Source: Eledone cirrhosa
Lineage: Eukaryota; Mollusca; Cephalopoda; Octopoda; Eledonidae
DNA length: 64,000 bases
Direction: 5' to 3'
Assembly (NCBI GenBank): GCA_964016885.1
Contig: OZ024742.1
Location: 113,766,660 to 113,830,659, forward strand
Made by a program: the position numbers and the translations under genes. Positions 1 through 15,138 of the stretch are shown here, one piece after another. The notes beneath the pieces were generated by a model. The model was not told the DNA's origin. It searched no databases and saw only the letters and a list, made by a program, of their open reading frames with translations. Every line of letters begins with the position of its first letter. Position 1 is the first letter of the stretch.

Positions 1-1
1 A

Positions 2-568
2 TTATGCTGTGTATGCAAAAAACAACCAGAGACCATTGACCATATAATTTCAATGTGCAGTCCTATAGCTCCAACCGAATACCTAAACAGGCATGACAGA
101 GCTGCACAATACATACATTGGATAATGTGTAAGCATTTTGACCTGCCCCATCAAAAGAATTAGTGGGAGCATCAACCACCTCCCATACTTGAAAAAGATC
201 ACATCTCAATCATGTGGAACTTTAGCATCCGAACAGACCGAAACATAGATGCAAATAGACCTGATATAATATTGAAGGACTTTCAAAGGAGGGTATGCCT
301 GCTAATTGATATGTCTGTTCCAATAGACAAGAAAGTATCTATAAAAACATTTGAAAATTTGAGCAAGTATAAGGACCTGGAGATAGAAATTGGAAAAATG
401 TGGAAATTGAGAACTAAAACAATACCAGTGGTTGTAGGCGCTCTGGGAATGATACCTAAGGGGTCTAATGATTACTTATCGCAAATCCCAGGAAACCCGC
501 GTATAGGAGAAATACGAAATACGAAAATCGGAACTGCCCATATACTAAGGAAGATCCTGTCAATATAA
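2..568 (+). pseudogene. 3' end of a non-LTR retrotransposon ORF: CCHC knuckle and restriction-like endonuclease
   Basis: This is the C-terminal part of a LINE polyprotein whose 5' part lies outside the window. Frame 2 opens with a zinc knuckle of the form C-x2-C-x8-H-x4-C (first Cys at 8-10) and then runs through RHDRAAQYIHW. The second half carries RPD (D at residue 18 of the stretch starting at 212), followed 14 residues later by the D of CLLID. This fits the PD-x(12-14)-D signature of the restriction-like endonuclease of R2-type LINEs, which nicks the target DNA to prime reverse transcription. The closing VVGALGMIP..IPGNP..GTAHILRKILSI block is typical of such ORFs, and the stop is at 566-568. 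An in-frame TAG at 161-163 breaks the frame between the knuckle and the nuclease, so the copy is dead. The clade (R2, NeSL or another) cannot be assigned from this piece. Confidence 0.8.
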
Positions 569-742
569 GTACATCACAAGTCTAAACACTAAGGATGCAT
601 GTGTGAATATGTATGTTCTTTCTTGAACATGGCGGACCTTGTTGTCTCTTGAGGTCACTGGTTGTGACTAGGTGATAACTCGTATGAACATAAAGCAAGA
701 TAAATGCAAATAATAATAATAATAATATTAATAATAATAATA
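569..742 (+). mobile_element. LINE 3' UTR ending in an (AAT)n tail
   Basis: About 135 noncoding bases after the stop lead into a TAA/AAT trinucleotide run at roughly 709-742. LINEs with this type of ORF often end in a short simple repeat rather than poly(A). The run touches the left inverted repeat of PLE copy 1, so the PLE may have landed in the tail. The facing run at the far end of that PLE is the reverse complement (ATT)n. Confidence 0.5.
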
Positions 743-3400
743 TCCTTTTACAATTGTTTCGCTACTCCATATAATATTTCTGGATCCGATGACTATATAT
801 CATAATTGATCTGGTTTAGTTGAAAATAATTAACATATATACAAGACAAAGCGACTCATCGGAATTTCAAAGAAACATATATTAAAATAATGAGAGAATG
901 TTACATAATATAATGTTCCATATAAAAAACCATACCCTCCAGTGAAAACGTACTTAACCGAAAAGCCAAGGTTTTGATTAAGGACTTGCATCTGGATAGA
1001 TTTACCCACCCTTATGTACCAACAACCCCAAGGTTCTCTCTCAAGGATCATCAGCCAAACTTTATAGAGAACCCATCTATTAGACTCATAAGACCAACCA
1101 CATCTGACCTGGGTGGCATCAGTAATAGCATCCTTGATAGGATAATCTCTGGGCTACGGGATGATATCACCTACAAGTTGTGGTCCAACACCGGCCAAGT
1201 CGTTAGATGGTTCTCCGATCTAAGGTCCAAGCAATATATGAGGTTCATCCAATTTGACATCAACAGCTATTACGCGTCAATAACCCCGGAACTGCTCAAC
1301 ACAGCATTAACCCTAGCCAGCACCAACTCGGACATAACCAATAATGAGATTAACATCACACTTATGGCTAGGCAGTCTATCATTGAATTCAACGGAGCAC
1401 TCTGGACTAGAAAATATAGAACAGGCAACTTTGACATTACAATGGGCTCAAGTGACTCCACGCAAATCACAGATTTAGTTGGAATTTACATATTACATAA
1501 CATCAAAGTCGAAATCCAACGCTTGCCAGGCGGAGTATACAGGGACGACGCCCTATTTGCAGTCCACAATTGCACTAATCGGAGCATCGATTTGCTAAAA
1601 AAACAATTACATAGATTCTTTAAAAATAACGGTCTCTCTATCACCATCGAGCCGAACCATAAAGTAGTAAACTTCCTAGACGTCACCCTGGATCTCCAGA
1701 ATAACCTATATTACCCATACCATAAACCAGGTGAAATACTCACATATAAACCATGCAAAATATTATAATAAGGCTCTTTCAGAATCTTGTTATGAACAAC
1801 CAATTTATTACATACCTAAATGCCATAACACAGCAAATCACCATAATAAACATAACACTAGAACTAAAAATACCTTAGCATATAGCCAGATTCGCCGGAA
1901 TTTTAGCAGTAACAGCACCTATACAGGGAACTTTAATGGTGGCAGAGAATTGCTCCCCACTCCAAGTAGCAAACTGAAATTCAACCCTAGAATAGGAATG
2001 AGAAATGGGATGACAAATAACAAATCCCCAGGTAATAATAACCCTAGGAAGGCCTCAACCCACTCCTCTAGCACCCCTAGAAGGAATAGACCCAGACATC
2101 TCACCTGGCTTAACCCCCATTCTCATCTAATCTAGCCACTAATATCCCCAAACGCTTCTTCTCTATCCTATCTAAACACCCCCCCCCCCCAACCATAGAT
2201 ATTACAAGCTCTTTAATACAAATAACATTAAATCTCCTTCTCCACAACACCTAACCTAGCTAGCCACATCGCATTCAGTAACTATCATAAAGTAAGACAA
2301 AATAACTCCAACACCGCGGTATCACCACCCTTATCAATATACCACGCCACTATACCAATAATTACTCTAGTAGCACCCCATCTAATCCTTCTAGCACTGA
2401 CCTACCGCATAGATTAAACTACCTTACTCTCACTAATCGCAGAAGCAACCGCAACTGCCGTTACCCCAATCCATGCCCATTAAATGGAGACTGCCAGACA
2501 CCCAACATAGTCTATAGGTGCACGGTTAAAACTACTTCGAATACCAGCTCTTATATCGGGTCTACCTCTATCCTTTTAAGATACGCTATAACGCGCACTC
2601 TTTTTCCTTCCGAGACCCTAGCAACAGATGTTCGACATCGCTAGCTAGGCTCATTAAAAACCTTAAATTAAACAACTTTCAACACTTCACTAAAATGGGA
2701 TTTCGTGGCTAGGGCCCAACCGTTCAATGGACGCAGACTATCTTGTGATCTCCGTATTACAGAAGCATATTACATAACTATATCACGACCTCTACCGATT
2801 AACGATAGAACGGAGGTAACTATTAGCTGTCAATTCCTTCGCCCATAGAATATTTGACCCAACTTAGTCATCTAGCCCCATTTTTACTTGTAGCTAATAA
2901 GTTGAATTGCTATGAACAACTTAGATAATTATGAGTTACCTCCCCTACATTGTCTCACAATAAAAACATTTAAAAATTAGCACTTAACTATAAATACCCA
3001 CACATTCTTATCTCTCGAGGAGTTACTTCCCCTGAAACCACCCTCTAATTAGTAAGGTAAATATGTCCTTTGGCAGCCATCTTGATACCCATAGGCAGAT
3101 CTCACACAAAGCAGCCTCGACAGATGAATACTGCTTGACTATGGCTGACAACTGATGCAACCAAGACACCATAGTAAAAAACCAATATATGGGACATTAT
3201 ATTATGTAAAATTCACTCATTATTTTAATTTATATTCCGTTGAAGTTCCGATAAGTCGCTCTGTCTTTTAAGTATGTTAATTATTTTCAACTGAACCAGA
3301 TCAATTATGATATATAGTCATCTGATCCAGAAATATGAAATGAAGTAGCGAAACAATTGTAAAGGGATATTATTATTAATATTATTATTATTATTATTCT
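703..3400 (+). mobile_element. Penelope-like retroelement, family A copy 1, with inverted terminal repeats
   Basis: A 2.7-kb unit holds a decayed RT plus GIY-YIG coding region between two inverted repeats. The left arm (about 742-930) and the right arm (about 3183-3398) align as reverse complements over roughly 190-215 bp; 'acaattgtttcgctact' on the left faces its complement near the right end. The simple repeats outside are also reverse complements: AAT on the left, ATT on the right. PLEs are known to carry long terminal-repeat-like sequences in direct or inverted orientation. Both arms contain GCGAAACAATTGT on the strand reading outward, which resembles the 3' half of a hammerhead (GAA plus a self-complementary stem III), but I could not place a CUGANGA half. 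Confidence 0.75.
929..2870 (+). pseudogene. PLE family A polyprotein: reverse transcriptase and GIY-YIG nuclease (decayed)
   Basis: The longest open stretch (974-1768, 264 residues, open upstream to about 929 with no ATG) is a reverse transcriptase. Motif A is FIQFDINSYYASI (Asp at residue 95), FDITMGSS follows at 153-160, the catalytic YRDD is at 189-192, and VVNFLDVTLDL follows at 231-241. The frame then shifts: YYNKALSES continues near 1768-1800 and the next 600 bases are badly decayed. A Cys-rich linker (NRNCRYPNPCPLNGDC) precedes the nuclease, seen as NIVYRCTV and SYIGSTS around 2500-2565. SLARLIKNLK follows in another frame near 2640-2670. The known role of these parts is target-primed reverse transcription, with the YIG domain cutting DNA. 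Order and motifs match the other four family A copies here. It cannot encode a full protein. Confidence 0.78.
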
Positions 3401-3477
3401 CTACACTCCTTACATCAAACTAAAATATGTTGACAATCTGTTAATGTCTTCCTTGTGAAACTTGTGGTCTTAACTAA

Positions 3478-4500
<1,023 letters not shown>

Positions 4501-5240
4501 TATATTTACATATAGGGAGTGAATATGTGAGCTAGCATTCCCCCCCTCCCACACACACTTCCTCTCCCAAACCAATATCAACAACGAATGTTTGACAAAT
4601 GTTCCAAAACTATACTTATTTTTTCTTTTTTTACGGTCATCTTAGTTTTATCAATAGGCATGTATATTATACTTCATTAAAAGCCCATTAAATTCATCTT
4701 TGATATAGAAATTTGTAGAAGATATTCATTATAAATTTAAGAGAGTTGATTCAACTATAAGAACGAATTTGAAAATCATCCTGCCATTATATACTCAGTA
4801 AAGTTCAGCTAATAACATGAAACCAGCAGGAGGGGATGTTTACAACCACCTTCTCAAACACCATTATCTTGCACCCTCACCATTTTCTGAGTGTATATTT
4901 ATAAGTGTATGTGGGGGTATGTGTGTGTGTGCGCGCGTGTGTATGCTTTAATTCCTCCAAATCTTCATAAACACTCATTGACACTACACCCCACACCACA
5001 GAAACATCTAAATCTCTCTTATATATAGTCACACATTTCCACACAACCTGATCTCAGTTTGACAATCGCCACCGACGAATGCGAGGAAATTCTCCAACAA
5101 AGTTAACCAGGAATCTTTAAAATTTTTCCTACCGAAGTTAAGAAACAACATACTAGATCTACCAACTAATAATATTATAATATCCTAAAATTAAATCAAA
5201 TTATTTAACACTACAAGTGAAGTCATTCTTTTCTTTCTTT
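4501..5240. other. No recognisable feature
   Basis: Noncoding AT-rich sequence with a short GT/GC run near 4919-4943. Nothing else supported. Confidence 0.5.
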
Positions 5241-5242
5241 TC

Positions 5243-6397
<1,155 letters not shown>

Positions 6398-6400
<3 letters not shown>

Positions 6401-6449
6401 ACACACACACACACACATACACACACACGCTCATTCACGTCCCCCCCCC

Positions 6450-6522
<73 letters not shown>

Positions 6523-6530
6523 ATTTATAA
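6398..6530. repeat. (CA)n then (TA)n microsatellite
   Basis: CA repeats near 6400-6430, a run of ten C, then TA repeats 6451-6525 with one phase break. Confidence 0.95.
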
Positions 6531-6889
6531 TTGCATCCTTATTTAACTCTTTATTTCGCTCTTTCGAATGTAAGAAGGGAAATTTCAAAAATTGCAAACC
6601 AATCGATACAGTACATGGAAGAAATATATTTATTTACGGCTTGAAATATATATGACAGACTCTTCCGTATTATTTCTACGTATGATGTTTCATTAATTTT
6701 TATGAAAAATTTACCATTATATCTAATTTAGATTCTATAATATATAGACACACTGACTTGTTGTCTCTCTGCTTGCATAAATTCCACAGAACATTCCATA
6801 AAGTATACAGCTAATATCTAATACTTTACCAATTTAAAATCCTTCTCTCATAGGCACATATATATATAAAAATAAATTTCTTTAAAAAT

Positions 6890-7740
6890 ATACCCATCTT
6901 TCTACCTTATTTCAATGTTATTTATTATACATTATATAATACAAGTCACTCATTCTATTTCACTCCTATTTATCACTTCCCTTTCTTATTTTCCCTTTTT
7001 CTTTTATTTTCTCTTTCTTTTGATTTCTAACCCCTAATCTGTACCTTTTCTTCCTAGACACTTCTCAATTGGCATTGTGCCTAACGTTGAAACAATTTAT
7101 TACACAGCACAATATATTCTTACTTTATATCACCTTAAACAAATCCTTCGTAAACATAAACATTTTTTTGACGTTAGAATATTCATCCTCAATTCATTAT
7201 TTTTTTCTCCCTTTCATGCTCATCTAACTTATACCTATTACACTTATTCATCCTCTCTTATACTTCTTTCACAATATATCCTTAATTCCCTTACTTTTGC
7301 TATATTTTTATATTTTTTCATAATACATATCAACAATTTCTTTCCATCGCATATATTATTAAACCCTTAAATATTATTCTTAATACATATTAACAATTTC
7401 TTTTCATCGCACATATTATTAAACCCTTAAATATACAAACCTTAATTTAACATTATTCTAAAATGTTTCTCTTCCTTAATTTTCAAATTCTTTTAATTTA
7501 TATATTATCTTCCAACGGTTTTTCAACCTCTGTATGTAATATATTTGTCTCAGTTATAAAAGCTATCTCTCTCTCTATATCACCCATCTCTCCTCCTATC
7601 TCATCCTTCCTCATTATACTCCTCCCCCTCCACTTTTTACTCTCATCTCCTCCTCTTTTTCATCCTCCCCCCCACCTCTCAATGCTTTCCCAATATCACA
7701 CATCAATCTAAAACTACTTTTCATATGTTGATTTAAAACT
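6890..7740. repeat. Pyrimidine-rich tract with a 60-bp tandem duplication
   Basis: The plus strand is strongly C/T-rich from about 6890 to 7700. Inside it, 7321-7380 and 7381-7440 are two adjacent copies of a 60-bp unit differing at a handful of positions. No family assigned; open frames here follow from the base bias. Confidence 0.6.
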
Positions 7741-7884
7741 GCACTATTCACAAGTGTGTTTTAAACTTCATATCATGTCTCCCTATTTTATCTGACGAAA
7801 ACGCAAATGTTATTGCATGATGATATTTGTTTTTGAAATGCGCATAATAAAATACATGAAACTCTTTTAACCATCTTTTGATAT

Positions 7885-7885
<1 letters not shown>

Positions 7886-7923
<38 letters not shown>

Positions 7924-8215
7924 TGTATAGATAGTGAAGGCGTATGTCTGAGTGGTTAGAGAATTGGATTCGCAACCGTAAGGTTGTGAGTTCCATTCCT
8001 GGACCAGGCGATGCGTTATGTCCTGAGCAAGACACTTTATTTCACGTTGCTCATTCTACCTGGAGTTGCGTCCGATAGATAGTATTAGCAATTGGAAAGA
8101 CCAACGGAAACATTGTTGTCTCGGTCCGATTTGACGAAAGTCGATCGTTCTTTTATATATATATATATACATATATATGTGAGTGTGTGTATGTGTGTGT
8201 GTGTGTATGTATATA
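7886..8215 (+). mobile_element. tRNA-derived SINE flanked by (TA)n
   Basis: The body runs about 7937-8110. TGTCTGAGTGGTTAGAG resembles a pol III A box and GTTCCATTCC a B box, about 40 bases apart, as in tRNA-derived SINEs. The region downstream ('cctgagcaagacacttta') is the tRNA-unrelated part. (TA)n abuts at 7886-7921 and 8152-8215. Transcription would be by RNA polymerase III and mobility would depend on a LINE; no clear target duplication was seen. Confidence 0.6.
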
Positions 8216-11200
8216 TGTACAGGCTTTTGTAGTTGTGTCTGATCTAGAATGCCGTCTAAGTGTGTTGTAGAATGCTCCATGCAATGTTCAACTTGTTCTC
8301 TACCGCGTATACTTTGCACAGCTACAGTTGCTGAGTCGGGTATTTCTTCAGTAAAATATCTATTGCTTTTTAATAAAAATCTATTAACAACACGTATATA
8401 AATGATTGACCAATGTCACAACAATATACTCGTAACTTCATCTAGCTTGGTAGCTATGAATGGTTGGAAACGATTTCATAACTTTCAGGTTGTGACTGTT
8501 GGAAAAGAGTTCGAGCATAATAGGACGAGTCATCTCGTCCTTAGCACTGGAATGCATACATATAAGATGAGTTGTCTCGTCTACAGCACTGAAGATGTTA
8601 AACTCAAAACACCGTGACTGTGAACAGCGAATACCTTGTACATACAAATAGACATTTTGTGTATTGTGTTATATACATTGAGTAATATCCCTTGTGTTCC
8701 TTCAACACATTGTCAGATCCTCTTTGCAAGACCTAACCGAGACATATCTAACACCATCATTCGTTGCATTTTTGGTATCAAATATATCGTCCATGAATAT
8801 TAGTGTATTTCCAAATTCAAATTCTCATACTAAATCAATATCCCGTATTTTCAATATATACTATATTTGTGTTTTGTCTGCGAATTTAGTTTGACTTCAA
8901 TGTTAACATATGCTGGCATCCATAACCTTATGAGCAACAATCATTTTTCTATAAATACGCATATAACACATGTCCCAGCACTTCAATACTTGCTGTCATT
9001 TATGCATGTGATTTTTTATTTCACATATATATTCATGTAATACTTAGTATATCTTATTTGTTCAAATGTGCAAACTACTAACTTTAAAAACACCAAAATA
9101 GAATACAAAATATTTCAATGTATATTACATTGACATTAAGTGCCATTGTATATTTCTAATCCTTAAAGGTGAATTCATGATTTCATACTGATTATCGATA
9201 TATTTTGCTTTTGTCTTTTTCAGCGAAATATCTTTCTTCCAAATTTCTTAAACAGAGCAGGTGCAAATAAAACTTTCTTTCGTTGAAGATTACAAGTCGG
9301 CTAGTCACAAGATGAAATACATATATATCAGGTAAAAAGTAAGGCTGAATAGTGCTTTGCCACAGACGAAGCTATTAGACCACAGACGAACATAACTGCT
9401 AGGGTACGTTATCTCATCTGTTATTCTACGTATTCTTCCAAATCAGAGTCGCAATTTAAATGATGAAAGGAAGACTTACTTTGATCCCATTGTAAATTAG
9501 AACAAATAAGGCAAAACCTTATGTACTAATGCATTCTGAAAAAATGTTCTAGACAATCCGCCGCCTGTATTTTAACGTTAGCATTTCTATATGTAATTGT
9601 ATACACCAAAGAGACTGGTGCTTATACAAAACTATTGTATACATTTGTTTTTTATTTTATTCTGACTGATTTTGCTTACGTTTTTATCGAAATGAATCCT
9701 GTACGTGTTTTCCTTTAGCACTTGCTTGTTCTACGCCTAAAAAGTAACGAAACATTCATAACAATTCTCTATTTTATTATATGCTACAACGGTATATAAA
9801 TTCCAATAACCTTTTATGACAACATTGATTATTGAACCATAAACTTTTGTAGCCTACTCGTAAATATCGAAATGTAACACATTTGAACTGTTTATTTATT
9901 TATTTAATTAGTTATTTTAGAATAAATTTCTCTATGAACACCATCTTAAATATACAGTCTTATTTTACAACCGGTGATGAGATGAACCCAAACACTTTTC
10001 ATAATAGATCCATTATAGATAACAGTCTGTCCTTCAGCTAGCTGAATATTATTCTTAAGCATCTTTAATTATACAAATACACTGTTATAGATATAATTAA
10101 ATATATAAGATTAGCACAAATATTGATGTGTATAATATATTCTGTCGAATATAAATAGATATATAATTAATGGCGTGATGATTTTTTCCAATATACACAC
10201 ACACATACACACACAGAAACATACACACACACATAATATATATATATATATAATTTATTTTTATTATTTTGCTTTCCTACATTCAAATATTTCATTAATT
10301 GCTTTATGTCAGCAACTTTTATAAGTCTTCTTCGACTAATTTTTTGGAAAATGTGTAATAGTAAAAAATAATATAGTTGAATTATTATATGTTGGGACAA
10401 ACATTAAATCAGAGGATAACTTACTCGGCAATATTGTGACTGGAATGCTCTGAAGTTAAATCAGATTAATGGTGTTCTCACTCACGTCGTATAAGCACAC
10501 GTTTAAATAAATGTTTATGCAATATACGTTTCTCTCGTACCGTTATTGTCAGATGTACTGCCTGGAAACGATATAGCAGCCGTGTTATATACATGTAAAT
10601 GTTGAGAAAAGCTTTAAATGTTCAATAATGCTTGGTATAATTATCATCGTCTCCTTATGAATTGTCAATTTACGTGCAGGCGCTTTAAGTGCATTTATAC
10701 TAGATATTTACACATCGTTGCTATGATTGCAATTAAAGGATTCGGTTAGACAATGTGATATTTGATATATATTCCACATCTTTACAGATGTCATTATCGT
10801 ACTACCGCCATAAAAACAAAGTGGAACTGCAATTAGCCTGCTTGTAAATTGCAGAAATGTGTACTAATAATAATTAGAAATAAACGTTGGGTACGAGTAC
10901 GGCTAGAAAGTGCATATGTTTACTATGAAGGAGTGATGTTTGCACAAAGAACGTTGGGATGAGATTTAATTGTAGCACTTCCTATTCCAAATTGTTATGC
11001 TTATTTCGAAGGAATATGTTAAAATAGGCAACATTTGGCAATTCCATGGGAGCAGCTTGGTCAGGCTTGGTCAGCCAATGAACTTTTCAGTCGACACTCA
11101 ATGTTGTCAATGCATGGATATCTGTAAATCATATAAAAACATGTTGTTAAGTTCGTTTTAGGTCAGTCATGTTTATTCAGATGTATTGTAAAATATTTCG

Positions 11201-11890
11201 AGGTTGTAACAATCAGTCAATTATTGCACAACATATTTAGACTGGTAATGAATGAGTTGGCTTTCACGTTTTGTACATTAGGGGGGCGAAGGCATATCAT
11301 GTTAATAGAATGTTGGAGTACTATACGGTTAAAGGTAATTGACGTTGAGTAATGCATCATTTGCTTTTCTTTTAGAAAAGTACAATATAACGGAGCATTA
11401 TCATTGGATGTTTCAAACATATTTTGGCTGGTATAGTGTACATTTTTTACTATACATTTTTTGTAATTACATAGCTACGAGAGCGATAACGGTGACGAAA
11501 ATTAAAGCAATGTGCAGAAATAAAATTATTTGAAAGTCTTCAACTTTACACAATATAAGTGCATACACATGATAGAAGTGGACTTTAGACGGAACAACCT
11601 TCACATTAGGGGCAGACCACTCCAGATTGTGAGATTGGGTTGAGATGGTTAATGTATTAATCATTTGGAGCAACGTCTTGTGACAATATATATTGTTTGT
11701 AAGCAGATTCTGAAATGGTAACATTTCGGGGAGAATAGTCCGAAGGAATATTTGAAAAAGGAACTGACATTTAAAACATTTGAATAGATAAGAAGAAATT
11801 GACACTTATTTGCTGAGAACATTACGATCGTGTAGAATATAGAGAACTATAGAATATAGACAATGTATCGCACCTGATGCATGTTGGGAA
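8216..11890. other. Long stretch with no recognisable gene
   Basis: AT-rich, with scattered short open frames that show no family signature. A duplicated motif of about 33 bp ('gacgagtcatctcgtc..agcactg') lies at 8522-8555 and 8566-8598, and a small CA/TA run lies at 10,193-10,255. I see no element ends. Confidence 0.5.
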
Positions 11891-11891
11891 A

Positions 11892-11962
11892 ATAATTGTT
11901 TCTACTTTAGGGACAAGGCAAAGCAATAACCCAGTGCATTACTGGTACTTTATTTTATTAAT
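11892..11962 (-). mobile_element. 3' fragment of a cephalopod tRNA-derived SINE
   Basis: About 70 bp match the 3' end of the SINE family at 32.9, 37.4, 58.5 and 62.0 kb, reading on the minus strand. The tRNA-like head is absent, as in 5'-truncated retroposition. Confidence 0.65.
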
Positions 11963-12747
11963 GATGGCCTCTTTGTGGGAATAATTTTTATGTCCCTTAG
12001 GACCTTTTGTTGAGCAGTCAATTATCTTTTAAGTTTATAGACAAGGTTTCTATTCTAAAATAAAATATATCTACGACACTCGGTGAAAACAAAGCAGCCA
12101 TGAACGGTACGCTTACGCCAATAACAACGACTTAAAACAAACACTATAAAAACATATATAATGCAGTAATGCTTTCGCACTGCATCTGCAGTATACCTAA
12201 CTAGAATAGGAAAAGAAATGATGCGTAATGCAGTATAATCGCACCACAACACAATTGTAACACATAGGAATTAGTGAAAAAAGGTGATATGTAGAAAAAG
12301 GATTTCATACAATCTGGTTTAAATATAGTTCCACGTCTGAAATTTTCCTTTTCGAACATTTCCCCAAAAAATAAGTAAAGAAATGAAAATAATATTCGTA
12401 ATAGATTTACAACTTTCTTGAAAGTTCATCGAATTGTGAATGTATATTTGCTATGTGTGCACTGATGTAAATATGCATTTGAAAAAACTAATACTTATGA
12501 TAGCAGTATGAAAAGGGATTCAAATAAAAATGTTTAAAAGTGTGATGTCTGGTTTGGTATTTAGTAAATATTCTGGTGGTTTCATGATTCTTACCAGTCA
12601 TTTGTGATTCTTTGAAGAGAGGTATCAGCATAAAAGCAAATATGATGAGGGTGATGATATTAATGCTTGCCGATGGGATTCTGCCCTATAGGGTTTTGCA
12701 CATGCACACATTCACGATATCTAAAATTGCTGCCCTATCATCAACAC

Positions 12748-12749
<2 letters not shown>
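11963..12749. other. No recognisable feature
   Basis: AT-rich noncoding sequence; nothing supported. Confidence 0.5.
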
Positions 12750-12811
<62 letters not shown>

Positions 12812-12855
12812 ATTAAATCAAATATTTAAAATTTGGCTTCGTTTATTAAAGATGT

Positions 12856-12910
12856 ACTGCTATATATAGTTAGCAGACAGCCATCATTGGCTGTGACCTC
12901 TTCAGGCAGT
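12856..12910 (-). ncRNA. Decayed hammerhead-ribozyme-like motif, left arm of PLE copy 2
   Basis: On the minus strand ACTGC (12,906-12,910) pairs with GCAGT (12,856-12,860) as stem I. CTGAAGA at 12,899-12,905 fits the CUGANGA core, and GGTCACAGCC..GGCTGT begins stem II. The GAA strand has been lost by mutation, so cleavage is not expected. Confidence 0.5.
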
Positions 12911-13229
12911 CCGAATTGGTGAGGTAGAGACAAGACAGGTACACATGTTGTTGAAGTGTTTTACTCCGTCAATACTCCGATATGTCCTGCTCCTGGTTGG
13001 GTTGGTATTTCTCTGAGGAACAGCAATCATATGAATTCGAACAAACGAATTTCGGCGACATAGGACACTCTCTCCCCCTATTAGTCAGTTGTGAGAACAT
13101 TCCTTAGTAAAAAGTCTATATAATCTTTTGTGAGGCAAGACCATCTGTTGTGGTTGTTTTTGTTAAGTACACCTGACCTCCTCCATTGTGTTGGTAGTGA
13201 TTGAGGGAAATTCCCCTCCCAATATGTTG

Positions 13230-15138
13230 TTATTGTCCATATAGCTTGAGGAAGGTCCCGGCCCTGAGGTGTCTACATGTCCCGGAGTAGTCAGTCCTGA
13301 GGTTTATTAGGCTGCTTCCACCACTGAGTATCTTGAGGGTCTCGCTCCGACATAGTTTGCAGATGCCAGATCCCCCTTTATCAGGTGGTACTTTCCTGAT
13401 TTGGGACCAGGCCAGAAAGTCCTGTCCAGTTTGAGCTTCCAGATCAGTCCGGGAAGAGCCGTGCATTTCCGTTTGTGCTGCCTATTAAAGGAATGGCGTT
13501 GGTTATACCCTCGGTCTTTAAAGCTCGTTGATGTGGCTCCTATGTAAAGGTGTTTAGAGTTGGAGGTTTTTACTCTACATCCGTATATTAAGTTCTTCCT
13601 TAGGCATTCATTATTAAGGGAGCATAATGCGGGGTTTCTGCAGTTGCAGGTGGTGGTCGACCACTGAGTGTCTATTGTGGGGTTCCCGTTGACTATTACG
13701 TGGAGGTCATCCCACAGTCCTGGTTGGGGTCCCTGGGTCTGTTTGGGTGTCCATGGTGGGTACTGGGTCTACCCTTCCTTTCCTCCACATGGTTTTGCTG
13801 GGTACTTATATTGCCAGCTTCTGGTTGTGTGGGTTTTTAAGTCTACCCCTATTGATGCTAGCTATGTGCTGGGCCACATTTCGCGTGGAAGAATATGGGA
13901 GTTTCACAGTGGGTCTGTTGAAGATATTGTGGTATCTATGGCCCGTCGGGAAGTATTTATTTAGTTCTCTAAATAATGAACTGGCCATGCTGTTCTTTAG
14001 GGCCTCTGAGTAGGGTGGGTTGTACCACGTGATTGTTCTGCGCCTACTCCTATGTGGGTAGGTTGAGCCTGTCATGGGCTCTTGGGGAGTTGTTGGATTG
14101 CCAGCGGTTCCCGCATTACTGCTTCCCCTTTAGGCGCTATGTGTTTTGCTAACATCCCGGCCCGTTTCTGTGGAGTGCTTGTTGCCCACGCTGGGAGTTC
14201 TACACTGTGATGGTCCTCCATCAGTCCCGCTTCGTGTCCTGCAGTTGGGGATGTCGGGCCCGGGGTGGTTAGTATCATCCATGAGACCGCTATTCGTACT
14301 GGGTTTCCTCCCATGGTTATGCGTGTGCGTCCCCTTCGCTAATATGGTGGTGTCGGGTTCATGGTGTTTAGTTGTTTCCACTGTCTGTACTGTTAGGGTT
14401 CCCCAACCCCGGTTACAGTGGGTAGGGGTGTCCAATGGGTTATCCCTATCATGGCGCCTCGGATTATACGATATATTCTGGCCATGCGCCGCCTTATTTA
14501 GAGCTGCCTGTAATACTCTGCGTTGCTATCGAATATCTCCCTATTGGCGGACAGGCTGGAGATCCTGTCCGAGACACTATTCACTACGGCATTAATTGTC
14601 GATCTAGGGTGGTTTGACTTGGCGTTATCATATACCAATTTCTCGATGGGCTTGTGATAGGGGTAGTATTGCTCGGTGTTCAGGTTTAGCGTGGTGTCTA
14701 GGAAGATAACTACTTTTCTATTTGGGTCTAGTTCGATACTGATATAATGGTTCATAAAGAAATGCCCAATTCACCTCTTCATTCTCTCCACCATCCTGGT
14801 CCTGTGGTCATAGACTTTGAACAGAGCATCGTCACGATACAATCCGCCGCGCAGGCAGGGGATTTCTTCTTTTATCGGCTCAGCAGGAAGAGCTCAACCA
14901 GGTCCGTTACATGTGCGGAGAAGCTGGAGCCCATCGTGATATCAAAGTTATGTAGCCACTCACTCCTGGTCCAAAGGTCTCCACCAAAACGGATCAAGGT
15001 TTTTCGGGCGGCGTGGATGATGCCCACCTCCTCGCGGGTTAGGTCCATATTGGACATCACCAGGATAAGAATCTTAAAACGCACCACCCATGATAGTGTA
15101 AGGATTGTAACCCTTTGCATTTTTCGATTCTGACACAC
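13230..15138 (-). pseudogene. PLE family A polyprotein copy 2: RT, GIY-YIG and C-terminal Cys/His module
   Basis: Reading down the minus strand, 15,138-14,872 carries the middle of an RT with FDITMGSS and DLVELFLL. GGLYRDDALF, the catalytic box, is in another frame near 14,812-14,860. The stretch 14,755-14,498 continues with VVIFLDTTLNL, YYPYHKP and SNHPRSTINAVVNSVSDRIS. RRRTITWYNPPYS lies near 14,030. The Cys-rich linker (TCNCRNPALCSLNNEC) precedes NLIYGCRV and HLYIGATSTSFKDR (13,500-13,650). After a frameshift the protein ends with GICKLCRSETLKIL and TCRH, stopping at about 13,230. It is missing the RT N-terminus and has several frameshifts. It is far richer in G+C than its surroundings and than the relic at 17.3 kb. 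Confidence 0.82.

Noticed and set aside
13668..14617. Plus-strand open frames of 60-149 codons
   Set aside because: They lie antisense to the G+C-rich PLE copy 2 gene, whose minus-strand reading matches RT and YIG motifs.
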